Part shown: piece after piece, positions 26,003 to 33,689 of the stretch
Numbering within the stretch: position 1 is the first letter of the stretch
Layout: each line of letters opens with the position of its first letter
From: Lachnospiraceae bacterium
GTDB taxonomy: Bacteria; Bacillota; Clostridia; Lachnospirales; Lachnospiraceae
Reading direction: 5' to 3'
NCBI GenBank assembly: GCA_019423745.1
Contig: JAHZAV010000013.1
Location: 1-61,540 of the forward strand
DNA length: 61,540 bases
The notes under the pieces: model-generated
What the model was told of the DNA's origin: nothing
The model's input: the letters and a program-made list of their open reading frames with translations, nothing else
Databases searched by the model: none
Position numbers and translations under genes: made by a program

Positions 26003-26632
26003 ATGAGATACTATATTGCAGACTGCCATTTTTTTCATGAAACCCTGAACGAAAAAATGGACAGGCGAGGATTTGAAAGTGTGCAGGCCATGAATGAATA
26101 TATGATAGAAAAGTGGAATCAGAAAGTGCGCTGCAATGATGAAGTTGTTATACTAGGAGATTTTTCCTGGGGAAATGCAAAGGAGACAAATGAACTTTTG
26201 CAAAGACTGCATGGAAAGCTCTATATGATTGAGGGGAATCATGATTATTTTCTGAAAAAATCAGAGTTTTGTCCAGAGCGGTTTGTGTGGATTAAGCATT
26301 ATGCGGAGATGCAGGATAATCAAAGAAAAGTAGTTCTGTGTCATTACCCGGTCATGTGCTATAACGGGCAATACCGAACAGACAGAAAGGGAAATCCCAG
26401 AACATATATGCTTTACGGACATGTGCATAATACGACGGATCAAAGGTTGCTTGAGCAGTTTCAGAAAATAACAAGGGAAACAGTAGTGCAAGGGCCGGAT
26501 GGAAATGAAAGAACAATCCCCAGCAATATGATCAATTGTTTCTGCATGTATTCAGACTATACTCCTTTGACTCTGGATGAGTGGATTGACTGTAACAGAA
26601 CACGAAAAAAGCAGTTTGAGGAGGAGAGATGA
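26003..26632 (+). CDS. Calcineurin-like metallophosphoesterase
   Basis: A 209-residue phosphoesterase. The dinuclear metal site is complete: D-x-H (ADCHFFH), G-D-F (ILGDFSWGN), G-N-H-D, H-Y-P and the final G-H-V-H. It is of the small single-domain kind that acts on phosphoesters or nucleotides; the substrate is unknown. Its last four bases overlap the MATE start (ATGA), so the two are translationally coupled. Confidence 0.88.
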   Translation: MRYYIADCHFFHETLNEKMDRRGFESVQAMNEYMIEKWNQKVRCNDEVVILGDFSWGNAKETNELLQRLHGKLYMIEGNHDYFLKKSEFCPERFVWIKHYAEMQDNQRKVVLCHYPVMCYNGQYRTDRKGNPRTYMLYGHVHNTTDQRLLEQFQKITRETVVQGPDGNERTIPSNMINCFCMYSDYTPLTLDEWIDCNRTRKKQFEEER

Positions 26633-27921
26633 ACCGGTACAAATTATTTGCGGTATATGTTATTCCTTCCGTTTTGGCTTTTGCCTTATCAGGAGTTTAT
26701 GCGATCGTTGATGGATTTTTTGTGGGAAGAAGCATGGGGGATGCCGGACTATCTGCCATCAATATTGCTTTTCCTGTTGTGTCGCTGATGCAGTCTTTGG
26801 GAACTGGTATAGGTATGGGAGGAGCTGTTTTATGGGCAGTAAGAAAAGCGTCAGGTTCTGTTGAAGACGCGGCAAAATATGTGCGTGGTACAATGCTTTT
26901 ATTATTGCTGACGAGTATAGTAACAACGCTGGGAATTTATTTTGTGACGGAACCAATTCTCCGATTGTTTGGTGCAAAAGAGACGATCCTTGTTTTGGGA
27001 AAAGAGTATCTGGCTGTTATTGTTCTGGGAGCAGCCTTTCAGATTTTTGCCACAGGAATTGTTCCGATTATTCGAAATAGCGGAAGCTCTTTTTTTGCAC
27101 TTGTAGTTATGATGTCAGGATTTTTAGTTAATATTCTGTTAGATTATTTGCTTGTGTGGGTTTGGAATATGGGAACACAAGGTGCAGCGCTTGCAACTGT
27201 TTTGGGGCAGCTTGTGACAACGGTGGAGGCTATTTTTTATTTGCTCCATCGGAAGTTTGCCTTTTGGGGACTGCCATCCGGATTTTGTAAAATAGCATGG
27301 AACATTTTCAAAGTTGGAATAGCCCCTTTTGGACTTACATTGTCTCCTATGATATCCCTTATGTTGATCAATCGTTTTTCGATGAAGCATGGGGGACAAA
27401 TGGCAGTAGCCTGTTATGCCTGCATTGCTTATGCAGTCGCTATTGTACAGATGCTGATGCAGGGGGTGGGGGATGGAAGCCAGCCTCTTATGAGCAGATA
27501 TTATGGAGAAGGGAAACGTGAAGAGGTCAAGAAAATCCAGAATATTGCTTATTTTACTGCTGTGGGAATTGCGGTTTTGTGTAATGTTTTCCTGTTTATC
27601 GTTCGTTGGAATTTGGGAGAACTGTTTGGCGTATCAGGAGCGACAGGTATTTTGGTAGCTCAAGTATTGCCTGTTTTTCTGATTGGTCTTGTTTTTTATG
27701 CTTTTTCCAGAATTACAACATCTGGTTTTTACGCGACAGAAAAGAATTTTTACTCCTATCTTTGTGTTTATGCAGAACCGGTTGTGTTGTTGCTGTTATT
27801 ATTTATTCTTCCAGGATTTAAAGGACAGTCTGGAGTATGGTGGAGTGTTGCGCTTTCGCAGATTTTTACAGCTGTTTTTTCTATGGTTTTAAAAATTAAG
27901 GGAAATAATTACAGATGGTAA
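26629..27921 (+). CDS. MATE-family multidrug exporter
   Basis: A 430-residue membrane protein with about twelve hydrophobic segments in two similar halves. Typical MATE sequence is seen at the start (YAIVDGFFVGRSMGDAGLSA) and in the second half (GVGDGSQPLMSRYYGEG). It exports organic cations or drugs using an ion gradient. ATG lies inside the stop of the phosphoesterase gene, after GAGGAGAG. Confidence 0.9.
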   Translation: MNRYKLFAVYVIPSVLAFALSGVYAIVDGFFVGRSMGDAGLSAINIAFPVVSLMQSLGTGIGMGGAVLWAVRKASGSVEDAAKYVRGTMLLLLLTSIVTTLGIYFVTEPILRLFGAKETILVLGKEYLAVIVLGAAFQIFATGIVPIIRNSGSSFFALVVMMSGFLVNILLDYLLVWVWNMGTQGAALATVLGQLVTTVEAIFYLLHRKFAFWGLPSGFCKIAWNIFKVGIAPFGLTLSPMISLMLINRFSMKHGGQMAVACYACIAYAVAIVQMLMQGVGDGSQPLMSRYYGEGKREEVKKIQNIAYFTAVGIAVLCNVFLFIVRWNLGELFGVSGATGILVAQVLPVFLIGLVFYAFSRITTSGFYATEKNFYSYLCVYAEPVVLLLLLFILPGFKGQSGVWWSVALSQIFTAVFSMVLKIKGNNYRW

Positions 27922-27970
27922 AAGCAGTTCTGTGTGGGTTCATTGTATGAGACCCTTACAGAACTGCTTT
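27921..27970. terminator. Terminator between MATE and flavodoxin genes
   Basis: A 13-bp outer stem (AAAGCAGTTCTGT and its complement) with an inner GGGT/ACCC pairing. It overlaps the last base of the MATE gene and serves both convergent genes. Confidence 0.82.
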
Positions 27971-27985
27971 ATATTGATGAAGATA

Positions 27986-28501
27986 CTATAAAGATTTTTT
28001 TATACATGAAAGAGCAAATTCTTGTGCTTTTTTATAATCTTCTTTATCGGGATGAGTCAATGCCATGTCAAAATTTCGGATAAACATATCTACTTGTTCG
28101 GCATTTTCATCGGTACGCATATTTTCATATTTTTTTCGTACCTGAAGAGGCATTTTTCCCTGGCATAGATAAGTACCTAGATAGCGGCAGCTGTCATCGA
28201 TCCAGACACTGACCTTTTGTTCGATCATTTTATAATATTCAGGAGAGTTCCCCATTCCGCATGTACCGAACAGTGCGATATCTTTTTCCCTAAGATTTTG
28301 GATGAAGTTGCTGACTTCTATGCGGCATGTGCCCTGGTGGACGCAGAAGCCGATAAAATAAAGCTGTGCGTCAGGTATGCTTTTTTCAGTTGTAATATCA
28401 ATCAGATCTTTTGAATTTCCAGGCAGAGAAGAGAAAATAGAAGCTGCCAGATTTTTTGTGTTACCGGATTGACTATTATATAAAACGAGATATTCTAACA
28501 T
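27986..28501 (-). CDS. Flavodoxin-family protein
   Basis: A 171-residue FMN protein. The phosphate loop S-Q-S-G-N-T-K (residues 9-15) binds FMN, and a T-C-G-M-G motif is seen near residue 81. It carries electrons or acts as an oxidoreductase in the cytoplasm; the partner is unknown. GAAAGGAA precedes the ATG. It lies 73 bases after the zinc-ribbon gene on the same strand. Confidence 0.85.
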   Translation of the reverse strand: MLEYLVLYNSQSGNTKNLAASIFSSLPGNSKDLIDITTEKSIPDAQLYFIGFCVHQGTCRIEVSNFIQNLREKDIALFGTCGMGNSPEYYKMIEQKVSVWIDDSCRYLGTYLCQGKMPLQVRKKYENMRTDENAEQVDMFIRNFDMALTHPDKEDYKKAQEFALSCIKKSL

Positions 28502-28574
28502 TTTGTTTTCCTTTCTTTATGCAGCTGCATCTGATTTATGAGACTATGAGTTGGGTTGATTCTGGTATGGAAAA

Positions 28575-28970
28575 TCAGCTCTTTTTAATAAAACGGGTTT
28601 GACATTTGGGACAACGAATTTCAATTTTACCCTTTCCTCTTGGCACGCGGATTTTTTGATGACAAGTAGGACATTTGTAGATGTGGTGTGTTTTTCGCTG
28701 ACTCCAAATATTTTTCTGTGTAGAAAGCCAGGTGCGGATTCTACGTGTCTTGGCAAGATATGCCTGATTTTCTGTAGAACGTTTATAAATATTACGGGAA
28801 AACATGCGAAAATAAGCATAAATTATCAGAGCCCAGGCCAGTACAGACAGAATCGGAGCATCAAACAAGCTGGCCAAAACAACAGCGATAAGTGCGGCAA
28901 TTATAGTAGATTTTCCGAAGGAATCCAAGCCATAGCGGCCTGCCATAAAACGGATCATTTTTTCTTTCAT
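28575..28970 (-). CDS. Small membrane protein with C-terminal zinc ribbon
   Basis: A 131-residue protein. One or two hydrophobic segments lie at residues 20-55, then a basic linker, then C-P-T-C (about 100) and C-P-K-C (about 120) as a zinc ribbon. The type is common in Lachnospiraceae and of unknown function. GGAGGGTGA lies before the ATG. Confidence 0.8.
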   Translation of the reverse strand: MKEKMIRFMAGRYGLDSFGKSTIIAALIAVVLASLFDAPILSVLAWALIIYAYFRMFSRNIYKRSTENQAYLAKTRRIRTWLSTQKNIWSQRKTHHIYKCPTCHQKIRVPRGKGKIEIRCPKCQTRFIKKS

Positions 28971-29072
28971 TGTTTATCACCCTCCTAACAGGAATAATAC
29001 ACCTGACACGGCTAAAGTCAATAAACTTCCCATTAAAAAAATATAAAATAATAGAAGATATCTTTGTTCCTA

Positions 29073-29081
29073 TGGTATAAT
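29073..29081 (+). promoter_or_regulatory. Extended -10 promoter of the sortase gene
   Basis: TGG-TATAAT has the TGn extension and no good -35. It leaves a leader of about 130 bases before the sortase start. I tested that leader against the riboswitch families I know and recognised none. Confidence 0.45.
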
Positions 29082-29188
29082 GTCCGCGTAGGTGATGAAC
29101 CGTGCACAAATAGAAAAGGATAAAACGCCTGCTGGCAGGAGTGATTATTTTTGATAAAGCAAAAGCCGGCTCCCAAAGAGGTGAGCTT

Positions 29189-29215
29189 ATGTGGCGGAGT
29201 AGGGAAGGAGTGTAA
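29189..29215 (+). other. Possible 8-codon leader ORF before the sortase gene
   Basis: ATG at 29189 has AAAGAGGTGA five bases in front of it and reads M-W-R-S-R-E-G-V, then TAA two bases before the sortase ATG. Its coding bases contain the sortase ribosome binding site (GGGAAGGAG). This would couple sortase translation to the leader. It may also be chance. Confidence 0.3.
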
Positions 29216-29217
29216 AA

Positions 29218-30099
29218 ATGGGAGAACGAAAGCATTATCATAGGGGGAGAAGGAGACATGCATCAGGAGAAAGAGGAAAGCAGGAAGCAGCGCAAAAGAA
29301 TATAGAACGTAAAAGGTCAAACCGTAGAAGAAAAAAGACCGGGGGAAAAGGAAGAATAATCAGCAATATTATATTCATCATTGCAATTATTGTTTTTTGT
29401 GTGTCAGCATTTCAGCTCTATAGAATTATATCTGGATATCATGAGGGGCGCAAAGAATATGATCAAGTTCGTGAAGCGGCAGTGACTCAGGAAAAGACGG
29501 AAGATGGAGAAGCGCAATTTAAAGTAGACTTTAATGCGCTTATGGAGATAAATCCAGATACGGTGGGGTGGATACGGTTCGATCCGGAACCATCACAAAT
29601 TAATTATCCTGTTGTACAGACAACAGATAACAGTACATATTTGGATAAAACATTTTCAGCAAATGATAATACAGTGGGGGCAATTTTTGTAAATACTTAT
29701 AATAACCCAGACTTTAATGATAAAAATACGATTATTTACGGACACCGTATGAATGACAATTCCATGTTTCATGATTTGGCAAAATATGAAGATAAATCTT
29801 TCTGGGAAGATAATCCTTATTTTTATATTTATACGCCGGACGGAAGGGAAATTACTTACCATATATATGCGGCAGGAGTGGTGACGGATACCTCTGATAC
29901 GTATCTGACAGACTTTGCTGATGATGCAGCCTACCAGGCATTCCTTGATTATACGAAACAAGCGTCGGGATATGATACAGGAGTGGAAGTTACAACAGAG
30001 GATACAGTAGTGACATTGTCCACTTGTACTAAAGCAAGTGATGAACACAGAATGGTTGTCGTGGGAGTGAAGGAAGAAGAAAAGCAGGTAGAGGAATAA
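29218..30099 (+). CDS. srtB: Class B sortase
   Basis: A 293-residue cell-wall transpeptidase. A very basic N-terminus (residues 1-45) and one membrane anchor (about 46-67) are followed by the sortase fold. The catalytic His is in Y-G-H-R-M (about 178), the Cys in T-L-S-T-C (about 268) and the Arg in E-H-R-M. The order and the DTVGWIRF-type start are those of class B. It links proteins with a C-terminal sorting signal to peptidoglycan; no such substrate is encoded in the window. GGAAGGAG lies before the start. Confidence 0.92.
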   Translation: MGERKHYHRGRRRHASGERGKQEAAQKNIERKRSNRRRKKTGGKGRIISNIIFIIAIIVFCVSAFQLYRIISGYHEGRKEYDQVREAAVTQEKTEDGEAQFKVDFNALMEINPDTVGWIRFDPEPSQINYPVVQTTDNSTYLDKTFSANDNTVGAIFVNTYNNPDFNDKNTIIYGHRMNDNSMFHDLAKYEDKSFWEDNPYFYIYTPDGREITYHIYAAGVVTDTSDTYLTDFADDAAYQAFLDYTKQASGYDTGVEVTTEDTVVTLSTCTKASDEHRMVVVGVKEEEKQVEE

Positions 30100-30121
30100 G
30101 GGAAAAGATAAGGAGGATGTT

Positions 30122-30313
30122 ATGCCGCAATATAATTATGAAGTAGGAGATATTGTGAAAATGAAAAAAAAGCATCCCTGTGGCAGTTTTGAGTGGGAAA
30201 TTTTGAGAGTTGGAGCAGATTTTCGTCTGAAATGCATGGGGTGTGGACATCAGATTATGATTGCCAGAAAACTGGTTGAGAAAAATACAAGAGATTTAAG
30301 AAAAAAAGCTTGA
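30122..30313 (+). CDS. DUF951 family protein
   Basis: A 63-residue basic protein with the family pattern D-I-V-K-M-K-K-K-H-P-C-G, then C-M-G-C-G-H, a probable metal-binding pair of Cys. AGGAGG precedes the ATG. In Firmicutes it is usually beside rpsF-ssb-rpsR or the mscS/engD genes, as here. Function unknown. Confidence 0.88.
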   Translation: MPQYNYEVGDIVKMKKKHPCGSFEWEILRVGADFRLKCMGCGHQIMIARKLVEKNTRDLRKKA

Positions 30314-30338
30314 AATCACTGGGGTGATATGGTATTAT
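30310..30338 (+). promoter_or_regulatory. Promoter of the rpsF-ssb-rpsR operon
   Basis: TTGAAA and TATTAT are 17 bases apart, overlapping the end of the DUF951 gene. The transcript would have a leader of about 110 bases. Autogenous S6:S18 control is known for this operon, and the leader has a GGCC-aaaa-GACC region just before the ribosome binding site, but I cannot fit the published hairpin with certainty. Confidence 0.6.
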
Positions 30339-30454
30339 TTTTAATCGTGATATGTTAATATTCGTCTGGATATGCGAGAATGCATGACAGAAGAATATCC
30401 TTGCTCCTCGCAGAAAAGCAGGGGGCCAAAAGACCAAAAGGAGGTGCACACTAC

Positions 30455-30742
30455 ATGAACAAATATGAGTTAGCAGTTGTAGTCAATGCAAAAATCGAAG
30501 ACGATGAAAGGGCACAGGTAATCGAAAAAGTAAAAGCATTAATTACTCGTTTCGGCGGAAATGTGACAGACGTTGACGAATGGGGTAAGAAGAGACTGGC
30601 TTACGAAATTCAGAAAATGAAAGAAGCATATTATTACTTCATCCACTTCGAATCTGATGCTACAACTCCAGGCGAGATTGAAGAAAGAATCCGCATCATG
30701 GATAACGTACTCAGATATTTATGCGTAAAACAAGAGGCATAG
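30455..30742 (+). CDS. rpsF: 30S ribosomal protein S6
   Basis: A 95-residue S6, a normal length. It starts with MNKYELAVVV and contains the typical V-D-E-W-G-K-K-R-L-A-Y stretch. AGGAGG lies in front of the ATG at 30455; longer in-frame forms from 30380 run into the leader. It binds S18 in the central domain of 16S rRNA and is first of a three-gene operon. Confidence 0.97.
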   Translation: MNKYELAVVVNAKIEDDERAQVIEKVKALITRFGGNVTDVDEWGKKRLAYEIQKMKEAYYYFIHFESDATTPGEIEERIRIMDNVLRYLCVKQEA

Positions 30743-30760
30743 AAGAAGAGAGGTAAAAGA

Positions 30761-31201
30761 ATGAATAAAGTAATTTTGATGGGACGTTTGACAAGAGACC
30801 CTGAAGTAAGATATTCACAGGGAGAAAACCCTTTGGCTATTGCCAGATATACACTTGCCGTGGACCGGAGATTCAGACGCGACGGAGAGCAGAGTGCTGA
30901 TTTTATTCAGTGTGTTGCTTTCGGCAGACAGGCGGAACATGCAGAGAGATATTATCGTCAGGGGCTTAAGGTCGTAGTCAGCGGACGTATCCAGACAGGA
31001 AGCTACACCAACAAGGACGGCGTAAAAGTATATACAACAGAGGTAGTAGTGGAAGAACAGGAATTTGCCGAAAGCAAAGCGTCCAGTGATGCAAATATAG
31101 GCGGCTTCCAGTCAGCTCCCGCACCGACACCGAGCGCACCAGCCGGTGACGGCTTCATGAACATTCCAGATGGAATTGATGAAGAATTACCATTTAATTA
31201 A
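30761..31201 (+). CDS. ssb: Single-stranded DNA-binding protein
   Basis: A 146-residue SSB. The OB fold fills residues 1-105 (MNKVILMGRLTRDPEVRY, FIQCVAFGRQAE, SGRIQTGSY). A flexible Pro/Gly tail follows, ending in the conserved acidic tip D-E-E-L-P-F-N, which recruits partner proteins. It lies between the S6 and S18 genes as in most Firmicutes. Confidence 0.97.
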   Translation: MNKVILMGRLTRDPEVRYSQGENPLAIARYTLAVDRRFRRDGEQSADFIQCVAFGRQAEHAERYYRQGLKVVVSGRIQTGSYTNKDGVKVYTTEVVVEEQEFAESKASSDANIGGFQSAPAPTPSAPAGDGFMNIPDGIDEELPFN

Positions 31202-31219
31202 AGCTTATACCGTAAGGAT

Positions 31220-31241
31220 TGTCCATTTATGGGAATGGACA
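31220..31241 (+). other. Hairpin between ssb and rpsR
   Basis: TGTCCATT pairs perfectly with AATGGACA around a 6-base loop in the 120-base gap before rpsR. A second small hairpin (GAAGCA-TGCTTC) follows. No T run, so more likely RNA processing or translational control than termination. Confidence 0.4.
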
Positions 31242-31321
31242 TCTGGTATGAAGTGTATTCTGCAAAGTGCAAAGAAGCATAAACTGCTTCAGTAGCATGT
31301 TGATGGAAAGGAGAAATTATC

Positions 31322-31588
31322 ATGGCTTTTGAAAAAGGAAATCGTCCAGAAGGCGGCTTTAAGAAAAGAGGCGGCGGACGCAGAAGAAAAAAAGTATGCG
31401 TATTTTGTGGCAAAGAAAATAACGAAATCGATTACAAGGATGTAGCTAAATTAAGAAAATACATTTCTGAAAGAGGAAAAATTCTTCCAAGAAGAATTAC
31501 AGGAAACTGTGCAAAGCATCAGAGAGCTCTTACAGTTGCAATTAAAAGAGCAAGACACATTGCTTTGATGCCATATGTTCAGGAGTAA
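31322..31588 (+). CDS. rpsR: 30S ribosomal protein S18
   Basis: An 88-residue S18. The C-terminal 65 residues carry the family sequence (KVCVFCGKENNEIDYKDV, GKILPRRITGNC, HQRALTVAIKRARHIALMP). Two Cys in C-V-F-C and a later Cys fit a zinc-binding S18. The N-terminal 20 residues are Gly/Arg-rich. GAAAGGAG is in front of the ATG. Confidence 0.97.
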   Translation: MAFEKGNRPEGGFKKRGGGRRRKKVCVFCGKENNEIDYKDVAKLRKYISERGKILPRRITGNCAKHQRALTVAIKRARHIALMPYVQE

Positions 31589-31618
31589 TTGATTTAGTCG
31601 AGTATGAGTGAATGAAAG

Positions 31619-31667
31619 AAAAGCCTTTAAATACCGGAAATCCGGTGTTTAAGGGCTTTTTGTTTTT
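31619..31667 (+). terminator. Terminator of the rpsF operon
   Basis: A stem of about 18 pairs (AAAAGCCTTTAAATACCGG with its near complement) around an AAAT loop, ending in a T run. The 200 bases after it (31668-31867) hold no gene. At 31667-31715 a stretch looks like a decayed tRNA 3' part on the minus strand. Confidence 0.9.
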
Positions 31668-31867
31668 GGCGGAGTGGACTTGCTCCTGGGATTCGGACCC
31701 TCTCATTTAACGTAATTAGGGATCGGGAGATGCTTGAGAAAAAATAAAAAATGCAGCCAAAGCTTACAACAGTCTGAAAATGGTAGTGATTTACAATAAA
31801 ATAAAGTATAATCAAATTATCCAGTTTTATAGAATACTTTGGTAAGCGGAAATAAGAGGTGACAGTT

Positions 31868-32524
31868 ATGAAGTTTAAGCATTTTGAAAGTGTGAGAGGA
31901 ACGTATGTCGAAGAAATTTCTGGTCAATCACGTATTGGATATTCAATGAGTGATACAGCTGACTATTATGACATGATCGAATGGTCGAAAAAGGGTGGAT
32001 ATCAGGGTTCAACCCTTTCTTTTTATGATTATGTTAATGGTAAAGTTTATATGCCATTTCAAAGACAACGGAATGTATTATATGGGAAACCTGTTTATTT
32101 AAAGAATTATTTTTGGTTTTTACAAGGAGACTATAATAAGGGAAAAATTACGCTGTTTAAATATCGACCAGACGAAATACCGGAGATGATTACACAACTT
32201 AATATAGCAGATGTAAATCCCTATAATCTGTGTATTATCGGGGAGGATGCTCATATTATAAGCGAGGATGATGAATTTGTCTGTTACTATCCAGAGCGTT
32301 TCCAATTTTCCAAGAATCCCAATGAAAGTGTAACTATAATAGCAGACGGAAAGGTATATCTTTCGGCTTGGATAGAAGAAGAATGGGACAATGAAAATAA
32401 TTGTGCAACCGAAAAATATAAATATTATGAAAAAGTAATTGTGAGAGATTTTAATGGAACTATCTTATCAGAGACGATTGGTTGCTTGCAGCAACATTCA
32501 GATGGTACATGGTGGATAGCATAG
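31868..32524 (+). CDS. Hypothetical protein, AT-rich
   Basis: A 218-residue protein that I do not recognise. It is rich in Tyr, Trp, Asp and Glu, has no signal peptide or membrane segment, and alternates short beta-like stretches (KVYMPFQRQRNVLYGKPVYL), which suggests a beta-propeller or beta-sandwich fold like proteins of secretion/immunity loci, with no firm evidence. Codon use is more AT-rich than its neighbours. AGAGGTGA fits the ATG at 31868 better than the GTG at 31859. It stands alone at the left end of the island between rpsR and gdpP and may be a recent arrival. Confidence 0.6.
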   Translation: MKFKHFESVRGTYVEEISGQSRIGYSMSDTADYYDMIEWSKKGGYQGSTLSFYDYVNGKVYMPFQRQRNVLYGKPVYLKNYFWFLQGDYNKGKITLFKYRPDEIPEMITQLNIADVNPYNLCIIGEDAHIISEDDEFVCYYPERFQFSKNPNESVTIIADGKVYLSAWIEEEWDNENNCATEKYKYYEKVIVRDFNGTILSETIGCLQQHSDGTWWIA

Positions 32525-32607
32525 AATTTTTAAATATCCTAAAGAAAACGGATTATCCTGAAACCGTAGTGGATTTTGGCATAATTAAGTAATAAAAAAA
32601 TTTTTTC

Positions 32608-32636
32608 TTGACATATAAATTGGAAAGGAATACAAT
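32608..32636 (+). promoter_or_regulatory. Promoter of the D-glutamate operon
   Basis: A near-perfect sigma-A site: TTGACA and TACAAT, 17 bases apart. It starts a leader of about 160 bases with a strong hairpin before the first gene. Confidence 0.8.
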
Positions 32637-32649
32637 ACAGACAGATTCT

Positions 32650-32703
32650 AAAAGAACGCAGGCAAAGATGTCGAGCAGACAGCTTTTTTTGCGTTCTTTT
32701 TTA
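32650..32703 (+). terminator. Attenuator-like hairpin in the leader of the D-glutamate operon
   Basis: An outer stem AAAAGAACGC/GCGTTCTTTT and an inner stem AAAGATGTC/GACAGCTTT (one mismatch) with loop GAGCA, followed by TTTTTTATG. It begins only about 8 bases after the predicted transcription start and lies 100 bases in front of the first gene, so most transcripts should end here unless it is bypassed. Nothing I know as a riboswitch precedes it. Confidence 0.6.
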
Positions 32704-32800
32704 TGATATAGAAAAGTTTTTCCTTTTTATATCAAGAGCATCCTCCGGGAGTATACATGTTTGTATCAATAAAAATAAGAATGAAAAGAGGAGATTTAGT

Positions 32801-33649
32801 ATGAAGACGTTAGGTTATTACAATGGAAAATACGGCGAACTGGATGAAATGATGATTCCAATGAATGACAGAGTTTGTTGGTTTGGAGATGGGGTATATG
32901 ATGCAGGCCCTTCCAGAAATTACAAAATATTTGCTATTGATGAACATATAGACCGTTTTTTTAACAGTGCGGGACTTTTGGATATTAAGATGCCGGTAAC
33001 GAAGGAAGAACTGAAGAACCTCCTTCAGGAAATGGTTAATAAAATGGATACAGGAGATCTTTTTGTGTATTATCAGGTGACAAGAGGAACTGGGATCAGG
33101 AACCATGCTTTTACAGAAGGTCCGGGAAATCTTTGGATTATGCTGAAACCGGCGAAGATTTGTGATGGAACAGAGCCCATTCGTTTGATTACACTGGAAG
33201 ATACCAGATTTCTCCATTGCAACATTAAAACACTGAATCTGATTCCTTCTTGTGTGGCAACAGAGAAAGCCAAAAAAGCAGGATGTCAGGAAGCGGTATT
33301 TTACCGTCCGGGAGGAAGAGTAACAGAATGTGCACATAGTAATGTTCATATTATTAAAGATGGTAAATTGGTGACAGCGCCAACCGATAATTTGATTTTG
33401 CCGGGAATTGCCAGGGCTCATTTGATTAAGATGTGCAAAAAGCTGGAAATTCCGGTGAGTGAAACCCCCTATACGCTGGATGATTTGTTTGCAGCTGAGG
33501 AAGTTATTGTAACCAGTTCCAGTAACCTTTGCCTTTATGCAAATGAGATTGATGGGAAACCAGTAGGAGGAAAAAATCAGGAGCTTCTGGGAAAAATCAG
33601 AAAAGCGCTGCTGGATGAATTTTATGAAGCTACAAAAGAAGATAAATAG
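32801..33649 (+). CDS. dat: D-amino acid aminotransferase (class IV PLP enzyme)
   Basis: A 282-residue class IV aminotransferase. It would move the amino group between D-amino acids and 2-oxo acids, for example D-alanine plus 2-oxoglutarate to D-glutamate plus pyruvate. The PLP Lys is in N-I-K-T-L-N (about 148), the conserved Glu in V-T-E-C-A-H-S-N (about 180) and the phosphate-binding S-S-N near residue 245. It is nearer to D-amino acid than to branched-chain enzymes, but this is by pattern only. GAGGAG lies before the ATG. It is the first gene of the operon ending at 37844. Confidence 0.85.
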   Translation: MKTLGYYNGKYGELDEMMIPMNDRVCWFGDGVYDAGPSRNYKIFAIDEHIDRFFNSAGLLDIKMPVTKEELKNLLQEMVNKMDTGDLFVYYQVTRGTGIRNHAFTEGPGNLWIMLKPAKICDGTEPIRLITLEDTRFLHCNIKTLNLIPSCVATEKAKKAGCQEAVFYRPGGRVTECAHSNVHIIKDGKLVTAPTDNLILPGIARAHLIKMCKKLEIPVSETPYTLDDLFAAEEVIVTSSSNLCLYANEIDGKPVGGKNQELLGKIRKALLDEFYEATKEDK

Positions 33650-33689
33650 TGTATGGGATCATTAAGAGAAAAATTTGGAAGGTGAAGTC

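Noticed and set aside
29082..29217. Riboswitch in the sortase leader
   Set aside because: I compared it by eye with fluoride, c-di-GMP, SAM, purine, glycine, THF, guanidine, yybP and ZTP patterns and found no conserved core.
32650..32703. Second T-box before the D-glutamate operon
   Set aside because: The leader is far too short and has no TGGNACCGC sequence or Stem I.
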